From Coriobacteriaceae bacterium (lineage in GTDB: Bacteria; Actinomycetota; Coriobacteriia; Coriobacteriales; QAMH01): a stretch of 64,000 nucleotides of DNA. The stretch is taken from positions 124,001 through 188,000 of the forward strand of contig DAJPGJ010000001.1 in assembly GCA_025992705.1 (NCBI GenBank). The letters run 5' to 3'. A program made the position numbers and the translations under genes. The notes beneath the pieces are model-generated. The model saw only the letters and a list, made by a program, of their open reading frames with translations, made no database searches and was not told where the DNA came from. Positions 1 through 8,492 of this stretch are shown here, piece after piece (within the stretch, counting starts at the first letter, position 1; each line of letters opens with the position of its first letter).

Positions 1-56
1 AGAAAGTCGAAGCCTACGCCGACAAGGTCTTCCGCGAGACCTTCAAGGACTTCTAG
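1..56 (+). CDS. 3' end of an unidentified gene, partial
   Basis: An open frame enters from the left edge and ends at the TAG at 54-56. It reads ...VEAYADKVFRETFKDF. Only 17 complete codons are present, too few to name a family. It is the only protein-coding evidence on the + strand before 12.7 kb. The hairpin at 137-166 could end its transcript as well as that of the converging gene. Confidence 0.5.
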   Translation, partial: KVEAYADKVFRETFKDF

Positions 57-62
57 AGTAAC

Positions 63-136
63 GTGCCTGGCACGCAGTCTCAAAAGGTAGCCAAAAGGCA
101 TCGATTGTCGATGATTTGAGACAGCGTGCCAGGCAC
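63..136. repeat. Palindromic intergenic repeat, family A, copy 1
   Basis: Two 22-bp arms, 63-84 and 115-136, are inverted copies with one mismatch. Each contains GTGCCTGGCAC followed or preceded by a TCTCAAA/TTTGAGA segment. The 30-bp centre includes ATCGATTGTCGATGATTTGA. A second copy with almost the same centre lies at 2034-2107. The shape is that of a REP/BIME-type element. Confidence 0.85.
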
Positions 137-166
137 AGAGAAGCCGCCCGATGGGGCGGCTTCTCT
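137..166. terminator. Hairpin terminator between converging genes
   Basis: AGAGAAGCCGCCC and GGGCGGCTTCTCT form a 13-bp perfect stem with a 4-nt loop. It sits between the stop of the + strand fragment and the stop of the minus-strand membrane protein gene, so it may serve both. There is no long T run on either side. Confidence 0.6.
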
Positions 167-192
167 TGCGTCACGCAAGTCACGAGCCCGAG

Positions 193-1332
193 TTACTCGC
201 GCTTGATGGTATCGACCTCGACATCGATTTCGTCAGCATTCTTGGCAACGTACACAAAACCGACCTCGCCATTTACAGGCAGCTCGTTGTAGGCAACCAT
301 CTCGGCGATTTCCGCAGGAGTCGCGCTTTTGGGCTCGGTCTCGAGCAGGTAGGCGGTGTCGGCACGACGCGCCATGGCTTGCTTGAAGTCCTTCGTTCCT
401 ACGAAGACCTCCTGCTTGTACGGGTTGACGCCAAGCTTCTTGGAGCGGTAGATGATGTAACCGAGCGCCAGGATGTTGGCGATGAGCGCGATGGAGGCGA
501 CCACGGTATTGACGGCCGGGTCGTTCACGGACTGCACCGCGAAGATGGAGTCGTTGGCGAACATCGGCACCATCTGGCAGAACATGCACCACATCGAGAG
601 CGTGAACGCGCGGTTCTGGATCCAACCACCCTTGTTCCACATCAGGCCCGCAATCGTCGGAGCTAGCAGCAATGCGATGCCGCAGTACCAGGAGTGGGTG
701 GGCAGGCAGTTGTAGGTGTAGCAGAAGTTCCATAGGTCATACGCGATGATGAACACCCACGTCATGTCCGGCCACAGCATGTCCTGGCGCTTCTTGGAAA
801 TGTAGATGCCGAACCAGCCGGTCATGCACAGGATGTTTAGCAAGCCGGCGCAGCCGTTGAGCACGTTATGCCAGCCGCCGTTGAGCAGGACGCCCTCGTC
901 GGTGACGAAGCTCGAATCCCAGGCGACGATGGCGCTCTCGAAGTCGCTCGCGACCGCGATCAGGATGTTGATGGCCACGATCACGAACGGGAACGCCTTG
1001 AACCAGTGCGAGCGACCGATCTTTCCCCAGCTGTACTTGAGCATCATGAAGCCGATGCAGCCCGCGGTCGCTGCGTACACCTTGGCGTAGTGGAACCAGC
1101 CGCCCATGGTGGTGTACGTGGGGTTGTTGAGCGCCCACTCGGCGCCCATTGCGGCACCGACCTCGACGGCAATGCAATAGATGGTCATCGCGCCGCACAC
1201 GCCGAAGAACATAAAGCAACCGCCGAACTTGGAACGTCTGGCAAACTCGTTGAGCAGGATGAGGGCTACCAGCACCATGATGAGCCCCATCCATTGAAAT
1301 GGGGCGTTTGCCCCGTATACGTCAAACAGCAT
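193..1332 (-). CDS. Polytopic membrane protein, DUF5692-like
   Basis: The 379-residue product is almost wholly hydrophobic up to about residue 310, with roughly nine to ten predicted membrane segments, many Trp and Cys residues, and a soluble tail of about 70 residues ending in acidic sequence. I match it from memory to the DUF5692 family of Coriobacteria membrane proteins; its substrate or activity is not known. The ATG at 1332 has AGGAGG just upstream. It starts 16 bp after the stop of the TetR regulator gene on the same strand, so the two are probably co-transcribed and the regulator probably controls this gene. A transport or sensing role is only a guess. Confidence 0.7.
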   Translation of the reverse strand: MLFDVYGANAPFQWMGLIMVLVALILLNEFARRSKFGGCFMFFGVCGAMTIYCIAVEVGAAMGAEWALNNPTYTTMGGWFHYAKVYAATAGCIGFMMLKYSWGKIGRSHWFKAFPFVIVAINILIAVASDFESAIVAWDSSFVTDEGVLLNGGWHNVLNGCAGLLNILCMTGWFGIYISKKRQDMLWPDMTWVFIIAYDLWNFCYTYNCLPTHSWYCGIALLLAPTIAGLMWNKGGWIQNRAFTLSMWCMFCQMVPMFANDSIFAVQSVNDPAVNTVVASIALIANILALGYIIYRSKKLGVNPYKQEVFVGTKDFKQAMARRADTAYLLETEPKSATPAEIAEMVAYNELPVNGEVGFVYVAKNADEIDVEVDTIKRE

Positions 1333-1348
1333 TTCTCATCCTCCTTGT

Positions 1349-1936
1349 CTATGGCCTATCCATGTGGAGCGTCTGCGCAATTACGTCGGCGATGACGGCA
1401 TCGTCGGCATCCGGATGCTTGCGTAGATATCCGATGACACCCAATATGAGCACGTAAAACGTCTCGTACAGGTGGTCAATCCGCACGTCGTGGAGGTCCG
1501 CATAGTCACGGACGGTGGTGTCTATGATGTAGCGCGTCGTCTCGTCCGCGACACGATTCACGAACTCGAGGTAAAGCGCGGCGTTTTCGCGCGAGGACAG
1601 GGCGATATGGAAGGTGTCGTCCTCGAACAGGCCGATGCGTAGCAGCTTGACGATGGTGCTGAGCGCATGGTCGATGTCGCCTTCGATTCGACCGTCGTTC
1701 CAGTGCGCGAGCGCCTCAATGTAGTCCTGGGTGTAGTCGTCTATGACGGCAGACGTGACGGCGTCCTTGTCGGGAAAGTAGTGATAGAAGAGCGTCCGCG
1801 TGACACCCACACGCTCGGTGATGTCCTTCACGGTCGTGTGGGAGAGGCCGCGCTCCTCGTAGAGGTCGCGGGCTGCGGCGATAATCTGCGCCCTGCGCGC
1901 GTCACTGCGATTGACCGTTGCGTCGTCTGGATTCAT
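1349..1936 (-). CDS. TetR/AcrR-family transcriptional regulator
   Basis: The 195-residue product has a TetR N-terminal helix-turn-helix at about residues 12-58, including RRAQIIAAARDLYEERG and the recognition region VGVTRTLFYHYFPDKDAV. The rest is the variable ligand-binding and dimer domain. I chose the ATG at 1936 because GGGGAG lies seven bases ahead of it; the in-frame ATG at 1951 directly abuts its only purine run. It is the first gene of a two-gene unit with the downstream membrane protein, and an interlocked palindrome at 1994-2023 upstream is a likely autoregulatory operator. The ligand cannot be told from sequence. Confidence 0.85.
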   Translation of the reverse strand: MNPDDATVNRSDARRAQIIAAARDLYEERGLSHTTVKDITERVGVTRTLFYHYFPDKDAVTSAVIDDYTQDYIEALAHWNDGRIEGDIDHALSTIVKLLRIGLFEDDTFHIALSSRENAALYLEFVNRVADETTRYIIDTTVRDYADLHDVRIDHLYETFYVLILGVIGYLRKHPDADDAVIADVIAQTLHMDRP

Positions 1937-1993
1937 GGCGCGTCTCCCCATCTCCCGATTCGCGTATTAGGCTATCGCTCTGGTCGACACGGG

Positions 1994-2023
1994 GTCAATG
2001 AACAGAATTGACGAAACGTCAAT
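1994..2023. promoter_or_regulatory. Candidate TetR operator (interlocked palindromes)
   Basis: GTCAAT (1994-1999), ATTGACG (2007-2013) and CGTCAAT (2017-2023) form two overlapping inverted repeats sharing the middle half-site. The 7-3-7 pair is perfect. The site lies 58-87 bp upstream of the TetR start, and on the minus strand one half-site supplies a TTGACC -35-like hexamer, so binding would block the promoter. Confidence 0.5.
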
Positions 2024-2033
2024 GAGAGACAAC

Positions 2034-2107
2034 GTGCCTGGCACCCTGTCTCAAAAGGTGGCCAAAGGATATCGATTGTCGATGATTTGAGACAGCGTGC
2101 CAGGCAC
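2034..2107. repeat. Palindromic intergenic repeat, family A, copy 2
   Basis: Arms at 2034-2055 and 2086-2107 repeat the family A design seen at 63-136, with the same ATCGATTGTCGATGATTTGA centre. It lies between the TetR promoter and the stop of the PASTA kinase gene, so it may also act as a transcript-end hairpin. Confidence 0.85.
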
Positions 2108-2120
2108 GCCTAACGCAACG

Positions 2121-3929
2121 CTATTGCGTGGTGGACGCCTCGCCCTCGCCGCCGCCAGTTGCATCTCCTCCGCCGGTGTTATCACCGCCGGTCGTGTCTC
2201 CACCGCTTGGAGTGTCGGGCGTTGTGGGCTCGGAGGGATAGGGCGAAACAGCAACCGTAATCGTGATGCTTGAACCCTTGGCCACCTCGGTACCACCAGA
2301 AATGCTCTGGCTGATGACCTCGCCCTGAGCAGCGCTGGTAGATGACTCGTACGTGACCGACACGCTCAACCCGCGGCCTTCGAGGGCCGACACGGCATCA
2401 ACCTCGCCGATACCCAAAACGCTCGGCACAAGGACGTTTTCCTTCTTCTTGCCCGTCGAAACGGTGTAGGTGACCTTGGAACCAGCCTCAACCTGCGAGT
2501 TGACGAGCGGATCCTGGGCACAGACCTTGCCAGCTTCAACAGTGTCACTGCTGTCCTGCTTGGATTCACCTACGAGCCCTAACGCAGCGAGTTGCTGCTC
2601 TGCCTCCGAGGCCGTAAGCCCCGTGAGGTTGGGCACGGTAACAAGATTGCCGCTCGTCTTGCCCGACGAAATCACAAGGTCAACGGTCGAGCCGGGCTCC
2701 ACGTGGGAGTTTGCCGTCGGGGTCTGGCTAATGACCTTGCCCTTCTCGACCGTCTCGCTGATGTCGAGCTTGATCTTGCCGACCTTAAGCCCGACAGCAT
2801 TCAATGACTTGCGGGCTTCTTGCTCGGTCTGCCCTTGGAGGTTGGGCACGGTGACGGAGCCGCCCCCGAAGAGACCCGCGCCATTGGCGACAAAGAAGCC
2901 GATTCCAGCGATGAGGATAATGGCGATGATCGCGATGATGACGTTGCGCTTCGTGTTGCTATTGCGTGGTGGCTGCTGCATGCCGCCACGCCCGCCACCG
3001 GGCATGATGGTGGTCTGCCCCGGCGTGGGCATGACGGTCGTCTGGTCGACGCCATAAGCGCCGACGCCGGCAGCGGCATAGCCAGGGTTAAGGACCTGGG
3101 TCTCGGCCGAAGCGCGACCCGACAGATAGTCGTCGATGGCGCGCTGCATCTCCTTGGCAGTGGCAAAGCGATCGTCGGGATTCTTCTCGAGCGCCGTCAT
3201 GATGATGGCCTCGAACTGCGGATCGATGTTGGGGTTGATCTGACGCGGCGGTACGGGCAGGTCACTTACCTGCTTCATGGCGACCGAAACCACGTCCGCA
3301 CCGTCAAAGGGCAGTTGGCCCGTCGCGGCCTCATAGAGCACGATACCGAGCGAGTAGAGATCGCTTGCCGGCGTGAGCTTCTTGCCCTGGGCTTGCTCGG
3401 GGCTCACGTAATGCGCGGTGCCCAGAACAGACGAATCCTGCGTCATGCCGGGATGACCGGCCTGCGCAATGCCAAAGTCCATGACCTTCACGTTGCCATC
3501 GCCCTGCACCATGATGTTGGCGGACTTGATGTCACGGTGGATGATGTCGTAGCCATGGGCGACGGAGAGCGCGGAGCACACCTGCGAACCGATCTCTGCA
3601 ACCTTGCGCGGATGGATGTTGCCGCGTTGCTGGATGGCGGTCTTGAGATCCGTGCCGCGCACGTACTCCATGACGATGTAGTACGAATCGCCGTCACGGC
3701 CCCAATCGTAGATGTTGACGATGTAGGGGCTGCTCAGGTTGGCGGCAGCCTGTGCCTCCTGCCTGAAGCGTGCGGCAAAGTTGGGATCTGACGCATATTG
3801 CGGAAGCATCACCTTGACGGCGACAGTTCTGCCAAGCGTTGAATCGGTGGCTTTGTAAACCTCTGCCATGCCGCCCATACCGATTTTCTCGGTAACTTGA
3901 TAGCGGTTCCCCAATGTCCGATTAACCAC
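2121..3929 (-). CDS. pknB: PASTA-domain Ser/Thr protein kinase (PknB/PrkC type)
   Basis: This membrane kinase phosphorylates Ser/Thr in response to peptidoglycan fragments or lipid II, by analogy with PknB, PrkC and StkP. The intracellular kinase domain comes first: Gly-rich loop IGMGGMAEVY, VAVK lysine, HRDIKSAN catalytic loop and DFG. A linker, one membrane helix at about residues 330-350 and three PASTA repeats follow, the last ending in a Ser/Thr/Gly/Asp-rich tail. I placed the start at the GTG at 3929, preceded by GGGAG at seven bases and reading VVNRTLGNRYQ; the longer frame has no such site. The product is 602 residues. It is the last gene of the 11155-2121 operon, whose PP2C phosphatase is its likely antagonist. 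Confidence 0.93.
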   Translation of the reverse strand: MVNRTLGNRYQVTEKIGMGGMAEVYKATDSTLGRTVAVKVMLPQYASDPNFAARFRQEAQAAANLSSPYIVNIYDWGRDGDSYYIVMEYVRGTDLKTAIQQRGNIHPRKVAEIGSQVCSALSVAHGYDIIHRDIKSANIMVQGDGNVKVMDFGIAQAGHPGMTQDSSVLGTAHYVSPEQAQGKKLTPASDLYSLGIVLYEAATGQLPFDGADVVSVAMKQVSDLPVPPRQINPNIDPQFEAIIMTALEKNPDDRFATAKEMQRAIDDYLSGRASAETQVLNPGYAAAGVGAYGVDQTTVMPTPGQTTIMPGGGRGGMQQPPRNSNTKRNVIIAIIAIILIAGIGFFVANGAGLFGGGSVTVPNLQGQTEQEARKSLNAVGLKVGKIKLDISETVEKGKVISQTPTANSHVEPGSTVDLVISSGKTSGNLVTVPNLTGLTASEAEQQLAALGLVGESKQDSSDTVEAGKVCAQDPLVNSQVEAGSKVTYTVSTGKKKENVLVPSVLGIGEVDAVSALEGRGLSVSVTYESSTSAAQGEVISQSISGGTEVAKGSSITITVAVSPYPSEPTTPDTPSGGDTTGGDNTGGGDATGGGEGEASTTQ

Positions 3930-4047
3930 GTTTATACTCCCTGTCGCTTGTGATGCGAATGCGCGCGTTCGCATACCATCAGGCATTCTACCAATCTAGT
4001 AGCTGCCGTATCTGCATAATGTCGAAAAAAGCGCTTTGCCTGCATAT

Positions 4048-6819
4048 CTAGAGCGCCCCCAATTCCCTTAGGGCAGCCAAAAACACCGTTGAGGCCTTGG
4101 GCGCCGCAACGTCTCCGCCGCTGTCGCCTTCCTCGATGACGATGGCGACGGTCACGCTGCGACCGTTGGCCTGCGCCGTACCGACGAACCAGGCATCGGA
4201 TTTCTCCTTGCCCGTCTCGGCCGTACCCGTCTTGCCGATGACGTTCGCGCCGTCAACACGGGCTTGCGTGCCCGTGCCGCTATCCACGACGCCCGCGAGA
4301 ATCTCCTGCTCGGTCTTGGCGGTCTTTTCCGAAATCGTCTGGCCCATGATCTGGGGGCGCGTCTCGAAGGTCGTCGACCCGGAGGCAGACACCACCTTGG
4401 ATACGACATAGGGATGCAGGGCCACGCCGTTGTTCGAAATCGCCGCCATGCAAACGGCCATCTCCATCACCGTGGCCTGGGGTCCTGCGGGGCTTTCGTG
4501 CTCACCGACGGGCTGGCCGTCGCCGGCCCAGGCGGTTTCCCAGCGGGTCATCTCGTTAGGATCGGGCATGAGCGAGGTGGCGAGGTTGAAGTCAAGCGCC
4601 ACGGTATCGCTGTTGAAGCCGAACTTCTCGGCATAGGTGACGAGGTTCTTGGTGCCGAGTTCGTCGGCAATCTGCGCAAAGGCCGTGTTAGCCGACAGCG
4701 CGGTAGCCTCAGCGACGGTGACGCGACCGTACGCATGGTTCTTGTAGTTGGTGATGGGCGCGTTGCCGATATCAAGCGAGCTTGGCGCGCTGTAGACGGT
4801 GTCAGGCGTAACCGTGTTCGTGTCGAGCGCAGCGCCGAGCGTGACGATCTTGAAGGTCGAGCCCGGTGCGTAGAGCGTCTGCGTCGCGCGGTTGACGAGC
4901 GTTCCCTCCGAGCTAAGCGACGATCCGGTAAGGATGCTCTCGACATTGTTGTTGTCATAGGTCGGTGTGGATGCCTCGGCAAGCACTGCGCCCGTAGCGG
5001 TGTCGAGTACGACGCATGCGCCCTTCTGGCCATAGAGAACGCCTTCGGCGGTACGCTGAATCTTCGAGTTGATGGTGAGCACGACATCGTTGCCCTGCGG
5101 TTTCTCGCCTGCGTAGGCGCGGATGGCATCGCCTATCGTCTCGAAATGCTCCTCGCCCACAAGGGTGGAGCCCATCGTGTTCTCGACGCCAGTGCTGCCA
5201 AAACGCTGCGAGGTGTAGCCAACGGCATGAGCAGCGAGCGACCCCTGCGGATAGACGCGCTCATAGGTGCCATCCGCCTGCGGGATGGATTCGGCGAGCA
5301 CGACGTTGTCGGAAGTGACGATGGCGCCACGTTGCTGCTCGGCGATGCGCTGCAGCGTATGGTTGTTGCCGCTACGGTTCTGCAAGTCATCGGCTTGCAC
5401 GACCTGCACGTAGGTGAGATTGGCGATAAGGGCGGCAAAGAGCAGCGCGAAGACGGTGATGAGCCTGGTAAGGCGCTTGCCCAGGGCCGAGCGGCCCAGA
5501 ACGCCCGTCTCGCCCGGCGTCTTGATCGTGGTTGTGCTCGTCATCTCGGTTTGCAGACCAGTTCCCTCGTTGCCAGCGCAGAGCAGCAGGCCGACGATGA
5601 TGAAGCTCGAGAGCAGCGACGAGCCACCTTGGCTCATGAAGGGAAGCGTCAGGCCCGTGAGCGGGATAAAGCCCGTGACACCACCGATGATGATGAAGGC
5701 CTGCAGGCAGATGGACGTGGTGAGGCCGACAGCCGTGAAGGCCGCCATGTCGGATTTGGCGCGTGCTGCGGTGAGAAATCCGCGCACGGCAAAGAGCATG
5801 AACAAGAAGATGACGCCCGATGCGCCGAGCAGGCCCATCTCCTCGGCAATGGCCGAGAAAATGAAGTCGCTCTCCACCTCGGGGATGAAAGTGGGCATGC
5901 CCCGGCCGATGCCGCAACCGAACAGGCCACCATCGGCAAGCGAGTACAGCGACTGCACGAGCTGATAGCCCGAGCCGCCTGGATCGGCAAAGGGGTTGAG
6001 CCAGATTGCGATGCGCGTCTGCACGTGCGGAAAGAGCGTGTAGAGGCCCACGCCGCCGATGGCGACGAGCACGATGCCGATGAGCACGTAGGAGAGTCTG
6101 CCAGTGCAGACGTAGACCATCACGAGGAAGATGCCGAAGAACAGCAGGGCGCTTCCCAAGTCGCGCTCGAGGATGACGATGAGCATGGCGATGATCCACA
6201 TCGCAAGCAACGGTATGAGCGCACGGAAGTCAGGGTACTTGAGGCCGGAGCGGCTACGGCGCATGACGCTCAACAGCTCGCGGTTGTCGGCGAGATAGGC
6301 GGCGAGAAACAGGACGACGAAAATCTTGGCGATTTCGCCTGGCTGGAACGAGAGCCCGAAAATCGACAACCAGATGCGCGAGCCGTTGTATTCCGCTCCG
6401 ATAAACGGAACGACCGGCAACAGCAGCAATATGAGGCCGAAGAGCAGGCAGGTGTACTTGTAGCGCCCCAGTCGCTCGACGCTGGGCACGAGAATGATGG
6501 TCGCGACCATGAGCGCGATGCCGGCAAAGAGCCAGATGATTTGGCGTCCAGCGCTATCGGGCGCGAGACGCAGCACAAAGCATATGCCTATGCCGCACAG
6601 CAAAAACGCAATGGGCAGGATTGCCGGGTCTGCATTGGGCGCAAATCGGCGCAGCGCCAGATGCGCAACGAAAAAACTCACGACCAGCGCGATGGGCACG
6701 GCAAAGGAGTTGAACGTCAACGGCGTGTTCGCGTTGACGAGCAACATGAGGAATAGCAGCAACAATACGGGTGTTGCTGCTATGAGAAGCCATAGCTCTG
6801 TCGTCCGGCGTGAACGCAC
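4048..6819 (-). CDS. SEDS glycosyltransferase fused to class B penicillin-binding protein
   Basis: One 923-residue chain contains both halves of a peptidoglycan polymerase. Residues 1 to about 415 are a FtsW/RodA/SpoVE-type multi-span SEDS domain, including GAEYNGSRIW, QPGEIAK and the FIFSAIAEEMGLLGA segment. After a short linker, a membrane helix at about 450-475 leads into a class B PBP with dimerisation region and transpeptidase: STFK at 654-657, SAN at 709-711, KTG at 863-865. The frame is uninterrupted. It starts with GTG two bases after the phosphatase stop, so it is translationally coupled in the operon. In most actinobacteria rodA and pbpA are adjacent separate genes; here they make a fixed 1:1 unit. 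Whether it serves elongation or division is not decided by sequence. Confidence 0.93.
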   Translation of the reverse strand: MRSRRTTELWLLIAATPVLLLLFLMLLVNANTPLTFNSFAVPIALVVSFFVAHLALRRFAPNADPAILPIAFLLCGIGICFVLRLAPDSAGRQIIWLFAGIALMVATIILVPSVERLGRYKYTCLLFGLILLLLPVVPFIGAEYNGSRIWLSIFGLSFQPGEIAKIFVVLFLAAYLADNRELLSVMRRSRSGLKYPDFRALIPLLAMWIIAMLIVILERDLGSALLFFGIFLVMVYVCTGRLSYVLIGIVLVAIGGVGLYTLFPHVQTRIAIWLNPFADPGGSGYQLVQSLYSLADGGLFGCGIGRGMPTFIPEVESDFIFSAIAEEMGLLGASGVIFLFMLFAVRGFLTAARAKSDMAAFTAVGLTTSICLQAFIIIGGVTGFIPLTGLTLPFMSQGGSSLLSSFIIVGLLLCAGNEGTGLQTEMTSTTTIKTPGETGVLGRSALGKRLTRLITVFALLFAALIANLTYVQVVQADDLQNRSGNNHTLQRIAEQQRGAIVTSDNVVLAESIPQADGTYERVYPQGSLAAHAVGYTSQRFGSTGVENTMGSTLVGEEHFETIGDAIRAYAGEKPQGNDVVLTINSKIQRTAEGVLYGQKGACVVLDTATGAVLAEASTPTYDNNNVESILTGSSLSSEGTLVNRATQTLYAPGSTFKIVTLGAALDTNTVTPDTVYSAPSSLDIGNAPITNYKNHAYGRVTVAEATALSANTAFAQIADELGTKNLVTYAEKFGFNSDTVALDFNLATSLMPDPNEMTRWETAWAGDGQPVGEHESPAGPQATVMEMAVCMAAISNNGVALHPYVVSKVVSASGSTTFETRPQIMGQTISEKTAKTEQEILAGVVDSGTGTQARVDGANVIGKTGTAETGKEKSDAWFVGTAQANGRSVTVAIVIEEGDSGGDVAAPKASTVFLAALRELGAL

Positions 6820-6821
6820 GA

Positions 6822-8075
6822 TTAGCCCTTCGTGGTCTGCAGACGGAACTCGGAAATCTTCTCGTTTGCCTCGTCAAGCGAGTTGACGGAAATGCCGTTC
6901 TTCAGGTTGCTCTGCACCATGGGCGTGAGCTTGGACACGTCGATATCAGGAGCCTGAGACTCGAGCCAGGACACCGAGATGCCGGCAAACTCACCGGGAA
7001 GGCCACGATAGACGTTCACGACACCGTTTTCGGCGATGATGAAGTAGGAGTTCTGCGCGAAGGCGTAGAATCCGAAGCCTGCGGCAGCGAGAATGAGGAT
7101 GAAGGCAAGAGCCCAGATGAACGGTGCCATCCTGCCCCTGTGCTTGGGTTTATGGTGCTTGCCACCCTTGCCGCTTTTCTTGGGCTTGCTCTTGGATGCG
7201 TGTGCCGCCTGCGTGGGCGCAGCTTCAACGGGTGCGGCCGCAACGGCAGGAGCGGCGGGCTCCTCCTCATCGGCCCTTGCGTCTTCGGGAAGGCCAACGA
7301 CGCGCTCCTCGACGATGTCATCCTCGTCCTTCTCGCTCGGAGGATCACCGAGGGGATCGATGACGATGACGGTGACGTTGTCGAGACCGCCGGCGATAAT
7401 CGCCTCCTCGACCAGCGCATCGCAGGCGTGGGCGGGAGCGGGATTATCGAGCAGGATTTCCTCGATGTCCTCATCGGAGATCATGGAGCATAGGCCATCG
7501 GAGCACAGGAGCAGTCGATCGCCCTCCTCGACGTGCAGGGTGTAGAGGTCGGGCTGCATGTGCGGATCGCTGCCGAGAGCACGCGTGATGACCGAGCGTT
7601 GCGGATGGAAACGCGCCTCAGCCTCCGTCAGACGGCCCTGCTCGATGAGGTCTGCCACGAGAGAGTGGTCGCGCGTGATGCGCTGGAGCTGGCCATCGTG
7701 CAGCAGGTACGCGCGCGAGTCGCCCACCTGCGCGATGGTTGCCTCGTCCTCGAAGACGAAGGCGGCGGTGAGCGTCGTGCCCATGCCCGGTTTACCCGTG
7801 CCGTCCTGGGCGCCGCGCAAGACGGCCTCGTTGGCCTTGATGACGGCTGCGGCAAGCGCTTCGGGGCTCGTGCTCTTGGGCGCATGGGCCTCCATGGTGG
7901 TGACGGCAATGTTGCTCGCGACCTCGCCGGCCTCATGGCCGCCCATACCGTCAGCGACGACGAAGAGCGGGGTCTTGACCAGGTAGCTGTCCTCGTTGTG
8001 TTCGCGCACGCTGCCAACATCCGAGCGAGCAGCATACGAACGCGGCATGGTGGGCTTGGTGAAGTTGAAACTCAT
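6822..8075 (-). CDS. pstP: PP2C-type Ser/Thr protein phosphatase
   Basis: The 417-residue product carries the PPM motifs in order: SDVGSVREHNEDS, DGMGGHEAGE, GMGTT, VGDSRAYLL, LLLCSDGL and LDNVTVIVI, with the metal-binding Asp residues intact. After the catalytic domain (about residues 12-250) come an acidic and Ala/Lys-rich linker, one membrane helix at about 320-340 and a small extracellular tail of about 75 residues. Such PstP/Stp enzymes dephosphorylate the partner kinases and FHA proteins. Its ATG overlaps the stop of the upstream FHA gene by four bases, showing translational coupling. Confidence 0.95.
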   Translation of the reverse strand: MSFNFTKPTMPRSYAARSDVGSVREHNEDSYLVKTPLFVVADGMGGHEAGEVASNIAVTTMEAHAPKSTSPEALAAAVIKANEAVLRGAQDGTGKPGMGTTLTAAFVFEDEATIAQVGDSRAYLLHDGQLQRITRDHSLVADLIEQGRLTEAEARFHPQRSVITRALGSDPHMQPDLYTLHVEEGDRLLLCSDGLCSMISDEDIEEILLDNPAPAHACDALVEEAIIAGGLDNVTVIVIDPLGDPPSEKDEDDIVEERVVGLPEDARADEEEPAAPAVAAAPVEAAPTQAAHASKSKPKKSGKGGKHHKPKHRGRMAPFIWALAFILILAAAGFGFYAFAQNSYFIIAENGVVNVYRGLPGEFAGISVSWLESQAPDIDVSKLTPMVQSNLKNGISVNSLDEANEKISEFRLQTTKG

Positions 8076-8485
8076 TGACGGCCAATCTTTATATCGACGT
8101 TTCCGATGGTAACGATATCGCCCTCAGAGCAGGCGACAGGCTTGGTGACGGGATGCCCGTTGAGCAGGGTGCCGTTGGTGGAGTTGAGGTCCTCGACCGA
8201 AAGGCTCTTGCCCGAAAGCGAGAAACGCGCATGGCGTGCCGAGACGTAATCGGTGGGGATGACGATATCGGCGCCCGGAGCGCGGCCGATGACGATGGGG
8301 CCGGCAATGGTCAAGCGAACGCCCTTGAGCGTGCGCGGGCCTTTCTCAACGTTGAGCGTCCAGGACTTTTCCTTCTTGTTCTGACCGCGCACGAGGCCGA
8401 CGCCCGTCTTCACGACGAAGAACAGGAAGAGATAGAGCAGGGCGACGAGCAGCAGGCGGCCAGCCAGAAGAAGAAGATCGACCAT
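8072..8485 (-). CDS. fhaB: Membrane-anchored FHA-domain protein (FhaB/FipA type)
   Basis: The 137-residue product begins with a membrane helix (about residues 2-25) and ends with a forkhead-associated phosphothreonine-binding domain (about 55-135): GRAPGADIVIP, SARHARF and NSTNGTLLNG. I chose the ATG at 8485, which gives MVDLLLLAGR at the membrane helix and a GGAGG ten bases upstream; a longer frame would run into the neighbouring FHA gene. In mycobacteria the homologue binds phosphorylated kinases and wall-growth proteins. Gene order and the overlap with the PP2C gene support that role here. Confidence 0.92.
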   Translation of the reverse strand: MVDLLLLAGRLLLVALLYLFLFFVVKTGVGLVRGQNKKEKSWTLNVEKGPRTLKGVRLTIAGPIVIGRAPGADIVIPTDYVSARHARFSLSGKSLSVEDLNSTNGTLLNGHPVTKPVACSEGDIVTIGNVDIKIGRQ

Positions 8486-8492
8486 GCTGTGC

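Noticed and set aside
4264..6756. An 830-codon open frame on the + strand opposite the SEDS-PBP gene
   Set aside because: It is a mirror of codon bias in a high-GC gene. Composition is Arg/His/Glu-rich low-complexity, with no family motif and no ribosome site.
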